Positions 1 through 13,269 of a DNA stretch of 64,000 nucleotides are shown piece after piece; position 1 is the stretch's first letter, and each line of letters begins with the position of its first letter. Below the pieces are notes generated by a model. The model was given only the letters and a program-made list of their open reading frames with translations, did not search any database and was not told the DNA's origin. The position numbers and the translations under genes are program-made. The DNA lies in NCBI GenBank assembly GCA_032173965.1, contig CM063284.1:131679125-131743124 (forward strand), in the 5' to 3' direction. The DNA comes from Sitta carolinensis (taxonomy: Eukaryota > Chordata > Aves > Passeriformes > Sittidae).

Positions 1-3000
1 GAAATTATGCAATCAGAGAAGATAAACAGTGTAGAAGTGGTGCCCTTACTGTGGAATAGATACTAAACATCTGAAATTTTAGACAGTGGGAAAATCTGCA
101 GTTCCTAATCACAGGGACACTTATGCAACGTTGTATAATATGCATTGCCTGCTAATGTTTTATGTGTTACAATATCTATGTATAATATGCATTGCAATGG
201 TACAGCAATGTTAAGTGAGAAAATGTGTACAAAGATTAAAGCCACACAACTGTGTTAGTATACCTACAAATATATACATATATATACATCACTAATTTTA
301 CCTAAAGTGACAGGAGCAACACATTATAAACACTTGACTCATATGCTATTGGCATTTTTCTTGACCTTTCAAAATGGTCTTTCAAAAACAAGTACCTCAT
401 TTTGATGGGTGTGGGATACTCAAAAGCTCTAAATTAAATGCTCTAAAAGCAATCTTCAAAACTGCGTTCTAAAGTATATTGCATTAGGCTACACAAGACC
501 AGTTTTTGGCACCTGTTCTTGAAATGAAGGGGAAAAAAAGCACATTGAAACAAGATTATGCATTTTTTTTCAGGAATTCAGCAATTTCTTGGAGAGATTA
601 AATTTGCTACAGCTTTAAAATAACAGCATTAGTGCACATTTTGAATGGTTTCAGGACTGGGTAACAGCTAGCACAGGAGCCTCAGGGGATTTTGTTGTAG
701 TTAACCCATCCTTCTGTTCCTACTTTTACATCCTACTTTTACATGCAAAAGAAAAAAGTTGTACTTAATACCATATTTATAGTTATAAGTAAGTCAGGTC
801 TTTTCTGGTTTTACTGTACCAGCATTATAAGAAATACACAGAACTGTATCTACATTACTGCTACTAATTTGCAAAATGTTGTATATATTGCAAAGCTGGC
901 TCTCTAATAGAAGACTGTTAAAGACCTCTGTACTGAAATCTGCCAAAGCTGATACTGCAATCACAAACATGTGTTGTTACACTTCTTGTGGCTCATCTCC
1001 ACATGGTGCAGCTGTTGTGTTGGCTAAAGAAAATGCAGGCCCAAGGGAAACAAATTTAATTCAGCTGGGGCAACTTCCACTAAAAAAAAGTGCTTTAAGG
1101 AGAACAGGTGTCTTACAGTAAGAGAGATTGTTTGAGAGGTTTTCCCCAAAGTTGCTTTCCTTTTAGGAAAGCTATTCTAAAGCGGTATGCCTGTGATAAT
1201 AATCTTTTGTGGTCTAATTTATAAATAATGCCCTACAGAAATGCAATGGATTCCCAAAATTTTATTTTTGTTTGTTTGGCTCAGTCCTAGGACAGGAAAG
1301 CTAGTATGGGACCTTATGCTGCTTGTTAGGAGCTGGAGGGAGCCTCATTGCTGTTATTCAGATTCCTTGGCCTCAAGAAAGTTTGTTTAATCAACAGATG
1401 ATTGTACCAGGCAGATACACAGCCCATGTAAGTCACCCTAGAGCTGTGCCTGTTTAAACCTGTGTAATTATTGTTTTAAGTGTAATTTTTTACTAAATTC
1501 ACTTAAATGTACCTCCCTCCTAAATATGTTCTCATTTAGTCAAAATAAATAAGCTAAGATATACTATGTTCTCTAAGAAAACAGCATTAAGTATATGACT
1601 TTTTTCCTTTTCTAGGAAGACATTTACCTTATGAACTGTGATACCTCCTCTAGCTCCATCATGCATTCCCACCTCTCTGCTTTCTGTGCCCTCTGCTTTA
1701 TCAAAAAGGAAACTGATATTCAGCAGCCTTCACGCTATGGGCAGGAGCACATCCCACGGTGCTGAGGCACTGGGATCCCTGGAAGGTGGGAAAGACTTTT
1801 CCCAGCAGGCTCTCAGGATGTCTCTGTCGGTGCTGACTGAACCAGCCTTTCCACAGATACTGCAGCAGACAGCAGGTCTTTCTCTTCCTCTTGTCAGCTC
1901 TCTTTCCAAAATAAGGTTACTGCAGAGGGCAGTCTCTTCTTGAGTAGATGTCTTCATACTGCGCTTTCCTCCTTTGGGCCTGTTTTTTGTATCTCCTACA
2001 AGTTCAGAATTCCTTTTCTTTGAGGCAACAGAAGTCCAAACAGGGGATAATTTTTCCAAACAGATCCCATTTCTACAGTGTTGGTTCTCCTACAGGATGT
2101 ATAGGAATTGCTTTCAGCTCTTCTTTCTCACATCTTAACTAAATAAAATGTTGTGACAAAATTCTGTCTTTATTTTTGCAAAATTAAGCTTCTTAGCTCC
2201 TTCTTCAATATTTATTGCCAGATGTGTCTTCAGAGTGTCTTATGCAGACCTTGGGCTGTTTTTTTAGACTTTTTCTCAAATTTCGAATTTAAGACCAGTA
2301 CTCTTCTTTTTGAATAACATTCAGAACTCAACAAGGTCAATAGCAAAATTCATGAGAATTTTGATTTCTATGTCTGCATATAAAGACCTTCAACAAATCT
2401 TGCATTTTTTCCAACTTCCCTTTATTAAAGGAAAGAAATTTGTTCTGCCCTTGCTACTTTTCTCAACAAGACTAGTAACAAATGCCCAGAGACACACTGA
2501 TGGAAGGAACTGCCATGGCCTCACCTGAATTCAAAAGCCAGGAGTATGTGGACCATACTGTGCCAGTGAGGGGGAAAAAGTATTCCAGTTAACAAAATAA
2601 AGAGATACAACAATGTAGTGAAACCTGCAGTTTCAGTAAAACCTTTAGGGAGACACTCTTTACTGTGTATATGTACAACCAGTATCCCAAATACTGGGAA
2701 AAAAAAATTATTATTATTATTTGTAGAGTGAGGTGAATTCAACAAAGTGTCTGATTGTCACTGAGGGAAGCTGTTTAAAGTGATATCTGAATTTAAGATT
2801 TTTTTTATGTTGTTGGACTGGTGTTGTGCTTATCAGGGAAGTTTTATGTTTGAGGTTCAGGGAGAAGGTGATGGCCATGTCCTCTGAATGCTTTCAGATG
2901 ACTGATTTTCAGAATGTTGCTGGCATTTTTCCAGCTGGAGGCCTGGCCATTAGATAAGCTTAATGTTATGGTGCCCATTTGCAAAACAGATGAGAGCAAG

Positions 3001-5276
3001 AATAGCAAAAGGAAATGAGAAACCAAAGAAACCTACCGAAACTCCCTGAAAATAAAGTCTTAGCATTGGAAGGAAAAGTCTTAGATCCTTCCACTGAAAG
3101 AAAAACTATTAAGCATAAATTTTCAGCTGGTAAAAGTATAACCACTATCCCAAGGGAGACAAAAACACTGGCTGAAGCAATACTACCACAAGTGCAAAGA
3201 AATCTAGGAAATGTTGCACTACCTTCCTGTGTGAGAGTCTAGACAAAAGTTTTTACATATTGCCAAATGGGATACGTTTACCTCTGCTTTCAGGTGGGGG
3301 GATTTTGTTTGATTTTTATATTTAATGGTGAAGCCCATAGCTCTTCTGGCTAAGAACCCTATTTAATAATCCCTCCTCTGCCAGTGTTAAGGTGTGTTAA
3401 ATGGCATTGGAGCATTACACTTAGCAGAAGATTTGACAGATATCATTTGGCAGATCCTGTGGTGGCCATTCACATCACCCTTACAGCTGCCTCTTCCCTC
3501 TCTCTGCCAGAAATTACTTCTTCTGGAAATGGCTTGGCAAAAGGATCATACCTGAACTTCAGCAATTCTAGTTCAGCCAGATGCTGTAATTCAAACTTGC
3601 AAGCAGAGATAGCTGAGGGCCATTCATTTTTGTTCTGCATTTAGTAGCTGAAGTCTCCTTTGCACTGGCATTTGGAAACATTGTGAGCAGTGATCCTTGG
3701 TTACCACATTTTCACTATCGGGCTTTCACATGGCAATGGAACATGATGTGGTAGAAACAGGAATGGGGCTCTCTCCACTGGTAATTTCCTGGCAGAGAAA
3801 AAAATATTAAGTCATCTTTTTTTTTAATCAAGGAGTCTCACCTGAGTAAATATTCTAGCAATTCCAGTTTTTAATTTTATTATCATAGTCTGTTGCTCAA
3901 GCTGAGGTTTCTGACCGTGAAGCAATAACAGTGCTATGAGCACATGAAGATTTTTCAAACTGGCATTGTATTCAGTTACTCTTATTTCCACATATAATCT
4001 GCATAACATTATTAAATCTTTCCTGTACATTATTTAGCCTCTGGGATCAAATGAAATCATACATAACTGGAACGCTTTGGACTTTGACAGATGTCCTCTG
4101 GCAGATTTTTTGCAGAGGTTTTTAAGTTGTTACTGCTCTTAGCTATTTTCTTGGCCTTTTCCTGGAATTGGATGCATGTCAGCTGCTCTGGTGGAAAACA
4201 CTAACCTCTTAGCTTTTAAAGATGATAAAAGTGGGTTTGAGTTACTGTACCAGACTTTGAACTGAAGCGACATGAGGCGAAGGTATGGTCCTTTTCACCA
4301 GCTCACCTGCAGGAAGAGTAGTGCTCCACAGAGGGCTGTCGAAAGGGTTGGGAAGGTAATGCGGAGGACTTGCTCACAAGCTTCTGGAGGAATATTTGCA
4401 GCATCTTGCCTCTGGTCCTTTTTTCATGGGAGAGCAATGGAAAGCTGGAAGTTCTCCTAAAACAGTGAAGGTCATGAAAAACATACTGAATTTTCACGGC
4501 TCTCTTTCGAAATAATACAGATTCTCTGTAGGCTGTCTCCTACTGTGGTGTTATGAAGTTACCCTAAGTAATACTGTACCTAGACAGTGCACACTTTGTT
4601 TCCTTTCATCTCTACACTGCACAAGGGTTTTTAAGAGTGTGAGAGCTTTTTCTGCCTTGTGTGTTTTGTAAATAAACTCTTTGCTAAAGAGAACTCTAGA
4701 CTTATTATCTCTGCCTAAGTTACTATACTTTCTACAGATTTGGAGCAAAAATAAACAGTCATCCTAAATCCATAATTTGATTTTTAAAACCTCTATATCA
4801 ACCATATAATACAGAAAAAATCTCACACCATCATATTTTGTTGTGTTCAGGCATTTTTGAACAACTGATAATTTAAATCTGTGACTAAACTGAAGAATGG
4901 ATCACAGCATTCAGGAAGTATACTTTCACTTTAAGAAACCACAGCTGCAACAGTAAGATGGAAATTTGACACACACTAGGTTGGAGGTGGCAAGGATTAA
5001 AGGTATGGAATTAGAAAAGAAACCCCTTATGCTGTTGAACAGAATATGGGACATAAATCAATGACTAACTTTGGCTAAGCTTTGCCTTATGGAGGTATGC
5101 AGCATTGCAGCTTCACAGTTATCAGTATTTGTCATCTTGAGTATCGGTACACATGCCAGATGCAAAAGAGGGGCCCAGAGAGAACATGGGGGATGAGGAA
5201 AACAAAATTAATGGTTTCAGTGACAATGTACAGTATTCTGATGTGAAACAGAACTTCTGTAATATTTCAAGGAGCT
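1..5276. other. Intergenic, AT-rich, no gene seen
   Basis: The open frames here are short, lack family resemblance and are not supported by splice structure. There is a small ATT run at about 2707-2722. No exon of STK3, the usual neighbour on this side of OSR2, could be recognised on either strand. Confidence 0.6.
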
Positions 5277-5283
5277 TACATAC

Positions 5284-5319
<36 letters not shown>

Positions 5320-5334
5320 ATGTATATATATATG
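5277..5334. repeat. Compound microsatellite (TA/CA)n-(GT)n-(TA)n
   Basis: About 13 GT units at 5294-5319 are flanked by alternating TA/CA and TA tracts. The outer parts are roughly complementary, so the whole can fold back. It makes a spurious tyrosine/isoleucine/valine-rich open frame. Confidence 0.9.
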
Positions 5335-8300
5335 GACAAAAGCCGCTGGAAATAAGCCTTTAACTTCAAAATGTGCCTGATTAAAAAGAATACTGATAAA
5401 AATTGAGACAAGAACAGCTGGAACTTTGATTTCAGTTATGCTTTCTTCTGGATGTTTATTTCTAGATCACTTTTGCAGCTGCTTTTATCTACTCCTTAGA
5501 AGTTCTTTTAGATTTGAGGAACCATTAGCTGTAAAAGTAAACATCAGCTCAAGTCTGGTTTTATAGATCTTGAAACCATTGAGGGTGGGAAAGATAATGT
5601 GAGACTAATGCTGAACTACATCAGACTTAAGTGATGCTTTGATCAGCCTTTTAGCATTTCAGGCTCCACCTGTAATTCTAACAGAAGATCAAGTATTTCC
5701 AATACTGTTCTTTATTAAGCAGTTAAGAATTTCCAAGCTCTAGAAATTAAAGTACTCTTTTTTTTAAAAAACTTAAATTCATTTCTCACTGTCGTTCAAA
5801 AGACAGAATGTTTTCAAAGTATGCCTCCCCTACCTAGGTAGAGAGATGGTCCTTAAAACTAGTTCTGCTGCCTTTCAGTGTCTGTCACATATAAATATTA
5901 TGCTTTGAATAAAACAGATCTGCAGTTTTGACTCCACTTCACTCTGTTTTGTTATTGTAGTTGTTGAAGAGTTCTTTAATAACTTTGGTTTTATTTGCTT
6001 AAGCGATGCCTGTTTGGAGACTGGAGAAAGGTCAGGGTTAACCCTGCTTAACCTTGGCTAATGACCTATATTGGTGGTCCCTTTTTAGATCTCAAGAGTG
6101 TCAGCAATGATGCTGTGGCCACTGACTGACTTTCATGCCAGCTGCCACTGAAATAAACACACTGTTATACTTACTTTATGCTTCTTCCCAATAGAAATTT
6201 TTAACACACTGTATTGGTCAAAGCCCTCTGGTAAAATTCACTGAGATTTCTCTATTTTCAGATTTAAGACTAAGAATTCAAGTAAAAGATACATTTTGTT
6301 TAAAAATTCCTTCCGATGGCTTCATGAGTCTTCTTGTTTTCAAGTCCATTCCTGGATTCAGAAAATATTTTTTCAGTTTCTATACTCAGCTTCCATTTCT
6401 CTGTCCTTAGCATTTCTGCTAATGACGGAGATTTCCTCACATATCTCCATAGGCATTCTGTCTAGACTCCCTGAAAGCCCCTAGTCTTGCAGATGCCATT
6501 GATCCTTGTTCCCACCACAGCCAGGAAGGCTGTCATTCCAAAACATTTTTTGCCCCAGGGTCATCTTCTGCTCCCTTCCACACACCCACAGCCTCCCAAA
6601 AGAGCAGGGTGCTGTACCTTCACAGGCAGGGTCCACCCAGCAGTTCAGAAACATGCAGCCTCGTGGCAACAATGAGATTCAAAAGCTCCTGGTTGTATTT
6701 GAGCAACCAGTAGTCATCAGGACAACTGAGTGGAAAAGGAGGATATATATTGCACTGGAAAGTTTGCAGTGTGGCTGGCATTATCTCTTTCCCCTCTTCT
6801 CTGGAGCTGAACTCAAGAGGCCTTGAGTCAGTTCAGTTTCTAGTTCAATGTCATGTCCTTGGCTCTCAGCATTCCTCTGGTGCTAAAATGAGTTTTGGTG
6901 CTGAAATTAATGGGATTTGTTTTTCTTGAAGACAATTCCCAAGGGGGAATTTGAAAGAATAGTATAACAACTAATAATTTTCACCAGCCCAGCATGGGTG
7001 AGCAAGCCAAATAAATGAAAGAGATAATGCAAACATAAATCCTGCAATAATCATTGATACTGTGTATGAGACAGATCATGCCAATAACTCTAAACTAAAC
7101 ATGGAAAAAAGGCCTTTTGCAAGCTTCATCCTACCCTTCACCATTCCATCCAAGTCCCTCAATTCTCCCATGGGGTCTGTGGAAGGGAATTAAGGGGAGC
7201 AAACAAAATGCCGGTCCTCTGAGCAGGGACCTGTACTATGGTGGGAACAGAAAACAGAAGTCCATGAGCGAAGAAGGTGGAAATCCACTGCTGGGTCTTC
7301 ACTCTGATTTGTCCTGGTTTCACAGGGTTTCAGTTTGTTGCTGACTCATGATACCCAGACACCAGAGATGTCTGCCATGATACACTGGCTCAGCTCGACA
7401 GGAAGGGAAGCAAAATGAGGTAGAAGAGTATTCTTTACCAGAAAGTCTTCTGACCAGTCTGTGCCTGTTTCAGTTCTATTCTTGAACTGATCTGTTCCTT
7501 TTCCCAGCCATTGCTTTAACTGTACTTGAGTGATCATGCCCTGAGCTTTCCCCACACTAGCTATGGAGAGTTCACGGAGAAAAAGGACTCTTCTTCCCAT
7601 GCCATTAAGCTAAATGTGAACTGCTCTCCACTGCAAAATTGCTACCGTGTATCAATCAATGGCAGACTGTGTTGGTGCCACTGTCCTTTCACCCAACAGG
7701 ATGATGCACACAGTGGTGCTGTGAGGTGGCAGCAGAAGCTGAGAACACCAGCACTTAAGGCAAAAACAAGGTAGTCATACAGATATCAGTGCCAGCAACT
7801 TAACTCATGGAAAAGGACATGAAAGCAGGCATGATGAAAATTCTTGCCTAGAACAGTAACTGCTCTTGGGTTTTTTATACACTTTTGTTAATTTGTTTAT
7901 TTTTATGAGGCAGTCTGAAAATAATATCCCTGATTAAGTAAATATTTAAAACCAGCAGTAAACCACACATTCAGCAGATGGCTGGCATATAAAGACATTG
8001 AAGCACCTGCTCAGATACTGCCCTGGATAGCAATGATCTTAAGCATTCACTTAAATACTTTTTGGATCATGCCAAGTAGAGATAGAGAGTTATGTTCAGC
8101 CTTGGCAGTGTCTTTAAGTGCTTTCTAATGCCTTACCTTGGTAAGCTTTCCTTCAATTTCCTTGTATTTCAGCAATCTTCAATAACTTAACATTTAAAAA
8201 CCCTGATCTTATTAAGAAGTACAGGGTTTCATAAGTAAGGTTTGTCTGGACATTATAGAAGTGAATATGTCCAGGAATAACTTTTAGGTTTTTGTAATAT

Positions 8301-9470
8301 CCATTATTGTCCTTTTCTTTGAATTAGATGCAACAAACAACTGAAAAAAATGCAGAGATTACTACAGACATTGTGCACATCTGTAAGTGATGATTTGCAT
8401 ATGCTTGCACCGTGCTTGTAATGCTCTGAAAATATCTGAAATGCTCTGTAGTATCCTGGTTTATAACATATCCTTCACCACAGTTTACACATTGAGAATG
8501 CATGCTGAAAACAGGAAACCCGCATATGGAGGGTAGGTAAAAGAGGATTATAGTATACATGCATTCTACAGAATAGTCCCAGTTTAAGAGTATCTTAAGC
8601 ATCAGGCTTGCATAAACAAATCAGTGCTTAACCCACAGATGTATCTAATGACCAGATGGATTCTGCATGTTTACAACTGGAAAAAACTCTCTGAGCTTTT
8701 CTATTGTTTGTTGACTTACACCCTATAATATTAATTTTATTTGTGAAACCAACTTATTCGCTGGGATATTGCAAGTTCTTAAAAGGAAATGCAGGTACTT
8801 AATATATGCCACAGGAGAAGATGTATGGGTCTTTGCTGCCTTGGAGTTCTCATGTCCTAGGTGAGTTACGAGGCATGCAACCAAATGTACAAATCCATTT
8901 CTTAAACCAATTTAACTCTTTTATACAACATTTCTTTTAGATTTCCCCCCTAGAAGTTGGCTCAGGGATTGCAAACTTCATGATCCTTTCAGCCTGAGGC
9001 AGCTGCAGAGCTTCATGGGAGCCCCCCTTTAAAGCAGGAGTGTAGTCTACAAACCCATGGCCATACAGCAGGCATGCAGCCCTGAAGCCCTGCCGACCTT
9101 CACCTTGCAGGTGTCCTTTGACACGTCTGCCAAGAGAGGTAAAATGCCACCACCAGAGAGTAAGCAGAGCCTGTTAGACTGGGGACCCTCTGCAGTCCCG
9201 GGGCTCAGCTTGGGGGGGGGGGGGTCGGTGGCGAGGTATGGAGCAGTGGGAGAGGGGCCCACTTGTGTGCAATGGGTGTCTGTGCCCCCACAGCACAGCC
9301 CACCTCAGTGTTTCTGTGCTGACGGCAGGAAAGAATTTAGCAAAATGTTGCTTAAACCAAACGGTACGGCATGTTTTTTTCCTTAATGTCTTGACATCTA
9401 CTCACTTCAGACACCACAAAAACCTCTCGTTGCTGATGGCGGGGGAAGGAGCATTTTAGGCTAGAAAAAT
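5335..9470. other. Intergenic, no gene seen
   Basis: AT-rich sequence becoming GC-richer from about 8940 toward the CpG island. A run of 13 G lies at 9212-9224. Overlapping open frames at 9047-9390 on both strands look like chance frames in this transition zone. Confidence 0.55.
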
Positions 9471-11835
9471 GCTTTTATAGAGGGCTCGGGGCCCGCCGTC
9501 GGGGCGAGGGCGGCAGCGCCGCAGCTCTCGGCGTGCCCTGCTCGGTCCCCGCGGCGCCGGCCTCCGCACCGTCCGTGTCCCCATCCACACCGCGCTGTTG
9601 CCCCGAGGCCCTAGCTGCGGCACAGCGCGCAAGTTCCGCGGGGTGAGCGGCCCCCACCGCTGTGCACACGGCAAAGACGGACTCGGTCAAAGGCGGCTCG
9701 ACGCCCGTGAGCTCCGCGGTGTCCGACATGGAGCCAGGAGCTTCGGGGGCGGGGAGCCGGTGCTCGGCAGTGGCTGGAGAACAAAAGCGCCCCGGGGCTC
9801 TCTTTGTGTTCCCCAGAGAGGAGAAGACGAGGAGGAGGCACCCGTCGGGCGGGCTGCGATGGTGATGCACGTCGGGGAGGCATCGGGGCGGGCAGCCGCG
9901 GTGCCGCGGGTGAGGCGGCTGAGCCCGCTCGCTGCTGCCCGGGGGCAGCCCTGCGGCCGGGACCGCGGGCAGGGGCCGAGGGCCCGAGGGTGGCGGAGCT
10001 TGCGCATCGCGGGGAGACGCGAGCGGTAACCTGCCTGCTGAGGTCGTTGCGTGCTTAATTACTTTCTTCTTCCATGGAAATTAATCGCCGGTATTCTACG
10101 GGGATCTGAGTCCGAGAGGGGAAAAAGGGGACGCTGAGCGGGAGTTGCAGCGGCAGTGTCCCCCGGAGCCTGCCAAGGGCCGCGTCCCCGGCCGCCTACG
10201 CCTGTTTGTCAAATCTTGGCATTTCCTGACTAGTTCATTAAAAACAAAACAGATTATCCCACCCAATAAATCGGAGTGAAGCCGGTGATGATTTAATCAC
10301 CAAGAAACACCAGCGGAATCAGATGCCAGATAGACGGGCGGTCACTGTTTTCCTTAAAAAAAAAATAAATAAATAAATAAAAATTGAGTCTTCGGTGTGT
10401 AGCCGAGTCGTTCACCACATCAGCTTTCTGTCGGCCGGCGTTAGCCCAGGGCTGGGCTCGGGCCGCAGTTGCCCTCGCTGCCCAGCGGCCGCTCTGCCCT
10501 GCGCGCCCCGGCAGTGCTCCCTGAGCCAGCGGCCGTCGGGGACCCTCGCGTCGCCTCCAAAAGCAGGGTGCAGCGGTGCCCTGCACCGGGGACTCTGCTC
10601 CCGGCCCCTTCCCTTGGCGTAGCCCCTGTCATGAGCCGGAGCCGGCCCGTGTACCCGCTGACCCCTCTCCCTCCGGCGCTGGCTGCGGACGCACCCCGGA
10701 TCCCCTCTGAAGGCTCTGCCCCATTCCTTTTCGTGGGGATGAGTTCCCAGCCACAGCGGGCCCCCACTGCCGATAGCACTCCGTGCACGCATCACGCACC
10801 GCCCACGATGCCCCGCGGGAGGGCCCGACAAGAGCCGCTGCGGGGCCTCGCTGCTGTCTCCCGCGCGCATCTCTGTGCTTAGAAAGGGGCGAATGGCCAA
10901 GGTTTGCCCCAAGCTTCATGGCCGCGGAGGAACTGCTTTAATCTCTTCCTCGCAGCAAGAACAAACACTGCCTGACTCCTTGCTCCCCTGGACGGAATCT
11001 AGCGCTCCGGGCGAATTTTTTTGGGGGGGTGTGGGAAAAGAGAGCGGGGAGAAGCTGAGATAACCACGGCCGTATCTGCACCGGCGAGACGCGCGGATGG
11101 GAGAAGGAGGCGCGAGGTGAGCGCTTGGACGCCCGCGGATAGCTGTACTGTCTCCGCGCTCCTCAGGGCCCTGCGGCCGTCGTCTCTCGGGCGGTGCGGG
11201 TCAGCCCTGCTCTTGGCTTCGCCGGGACCCCCATGCCAAAGTGCTGCCTCCTCCGGGGCACCCGCGGCGGAGCGCAGGGCGCCGCGCCGACCTGCAGGCG
11301 GCGCTGCAGCACCGCGGGCCGCCGCTGGCGGGCGCCGCGCGGCCCCGGGCACAGCGCCCTCCGCGCCGCCCGGCACAGCGGAGCGGCCGCCCCGCCGAGC
11401 GGGGACGCGCCCTGGGGGCGGCAGGGGCTCGCCCCAGGTGGACGCGGAAAGGTGACATGGGAGTGCTGGGCTGCCGCGGGACCCGGCGGCCCGTGCGCCG
11501 GCTGGTGTCACCCCTGCTCGACGGGTGTCGCTGCCGTGGAGACCCCCGGCGTCCGAACAACCCCGGGCTCCGACTGGTGCAGAGCTGGCGCGGCATTACC
11601 GGTGGGCCTCGCGGCCGGCTCTCGCCGCGCACCTGCCGGCCGGGCCGGGCGGAGTCGCGCCGGGGTCACCGGGTGCTCCCGGCCAGCGCAGACGTGCGTG
11701 GCGGCCGCCGCGCTGCCGGTGGCGGGACGGCGCGGCGTAGCCGAAAGGTACCGCGAGCGGCCGAGGAGCGAACAGCCCGGGCAGTGACGTCGCACCTCAC
11801 CGTCCCCCTCCCGAGTTGCCTCCGCTTTGAGGCTT
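9471..11835. promoter_or_regulatory. Upstream CpG island without a recognised gene
   Basis: CpG density rises abruptly at about 9480, directly after a TTTTATAG motif at 9473-9480, and stays high to about 11835 apart from an AT-rich notch at 10200-10400. A CRE-like TGACGTC lies at 11785-11791. Donor-like sequences occur (for example GAG|GTGAGC at 11116/11117), but I cannot link them into a gene. Overlapping open frames of up to 207 codons occur on both strands. They are Arg/Ala/Gly/Pro-rich, as expected from GC-rich non-coding DNA. The island could be an alternative OSR2 promoter, a lncRNA promoter or a Polycomb-type regulatory island. Confidence 0.7.
10356..10383. repeat. Poly-A/(TAAA)n microsatellite
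   Basis: Ten A followed by about four TAAA units inside the AT-rich notch of the upstream CpG island. Confidence 0.85.
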
Positions 11836-13084
11836 TTTCGTTGCCTGGTCGGCTTGTGATTTGAGGAGGTCGTTGTTATTTGGGGATTTTTTTTAGGTTC
11901 TAGTTTTAATTTTGGGCTGGTCGCTAAATATATATAATTTTTTTTTCTTCTCTGCAAGTGCGGCTTATTTCTACTTATGTAAAGGGCAAGAAATGATGGT
12001 TCTCAGAAACAATTTCCCTTTGATCTTTGAGTCCGAGAGTGTTGTTCTTAGTATCCTGAAGCCAGCAGTGCGGAGAAGAAATTGCGACTCTAAAGCCCCC
12101 TTTTCACTTCGTTCTTGAAGCAACCGGCCTCTTATGAGAGAGAAAAACGAGGGGATGCGGGTCCTGCCTCCGCGTCCTGCCGGAGTCCCCCAGCCCAGCC
12201 GCGGCCGACGAGCTCTTGCCTTGTGCAGGCGCCCCGAGGCGGCCCGCACCCACCTCATACCCGGACCGAGGAAATCGCTCCTTCTCCCGGAATTGTGAAC
12301 TTCTGTATTCTCGCTGCCTGGGAGAAGAAATGTTATTTATTTAGGCTGTCCGGGATTTAAAGCAGAGCATTTTCGAAACAGGGATTTATGAAAAGAAACG
12401 AAAAATAGCCCCGGCGGCCGGCAAATCCCCATACAGCAGTAATTTATGTCTTCGTCTCTACCTCGGACTTGAATTAATCAGCATAGACCTTATCTTTGAA
12501 AATTTTTCAAAGCTGTCCTTTAAGTGTCATTTTCACCGACATCCTTCTGTCCTTTTCCAATTCTAGTTCTAATTTCCATTCCAGCTTATACGACAAATTC
12601 CCCATACATATGATTGAATTAACGCACATAACAAGATAATATTACAGATAAAAAATGTAACCCAAAGCCGACATATGCAACCAGCCGCATTGCAGCTATC
12701 GACGAACGTGAATAGAGCTCCCTGATCGAGACATTTGAAGAGGGTTAGGGAGGCCCCATTTAGCAGTAAATTCCCTGGTAATAAATCGAAACTGCTTTCG
12801 AAACTATGTGTCTGTTCCAGGTAGGGATCGTGTGCTTAGTCACTGCGCATGAGGATATCTCCGCGGAGCTTCTCTTCCCGAATCTGCCCTTAGGCGACTC
12901 AGTCGCAGTGAAAGGGCAGCGCCGAATCGCTGACGGTCCGTAGGGCGACCCGACATGATCACAAGCGCATTTGGACATGAGCACTATCTGCACCCACTTT
13001 CGGCAGCATAAGCACCCACAAAAAAACACGTTCTAGGTTTGGGAGTGTTATTATAGATATTTAAGCAAGTCGGGAGCCTATGTC
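11836..13084. promoter_or_regulatory. Promoter-proximal region between the two CpG islands
   Basis: No gene is visible. The stretch 12400-13080 has moderate CpG content, no simple or dispersed repeats, and many short motifs of developmental-factor type: AATTAATC at about 12472, GATTGAATTAAC at about 12612, CAGATAAA at about 12645, and GATATTTAAG at about 13055. Such unique sequence beside a developmental promoter is often conserved regulatory DNA. This is an inference that needs alignment. Confidence 0.4.
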
Positions 13085-13197
13085 ACCCCAGCTGGGACAC
13101 GATGGGCAGCCGAGATGGGCGGCGAGAAGCAAGGACTGCGCAAATACCCGCGGCCGGTAGTGGGACGGGGGGCGTCGAGCTGTTCTCGGAGAGAAAA

Positions 13198-13246
13198 GTC
13201 ACCTTAGGTGACGCGGGGGCAGCGGGGGGCGTCCTGCCACTTTAAA
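13198..13246 (+). promoter_or_regulatory. OSR2: OSR2 core promoter: CACCT inverted repeat and TATA-like box
   Basis: A perfect inverted repeat with 7-bp arms around one base (GTCACCT-T-AGGTGAC, 13198-13212) is followed 28 bp later by CTTTAAAG with TTTAAA at 13241-13246. The arms contain CACCT/AGGTG, the core bound by ZEB/SNAI-type factors. That binding is an inference. The island sequence downstream is the inferred exon 1, which places the transcription start near 13270. Confidence 0.5.
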
Positions 13247-13269
13247 GCCCAGTTGCTACCCAAACACAA

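Noticed and set aside
5217..5411. Open frames over the TG/TA repeat
   Set aside because: The translations are the repeat itself (His/Thr and Cys/Val runs), not a protein.
1..9470. Possible STK3 exons expected from synteny
   Set aside because: No kinase motif or SARAH-domain sequence could be found in either strand's frames.
9456..11957. Many long open frames (up to 207 codons) on both strands
   Set aside because: They overlap in several frames at once, are Arg/Ala/Gly/Pro-rich as expected from CpG-island DNA, and resemble no protein family. They are chance frames.
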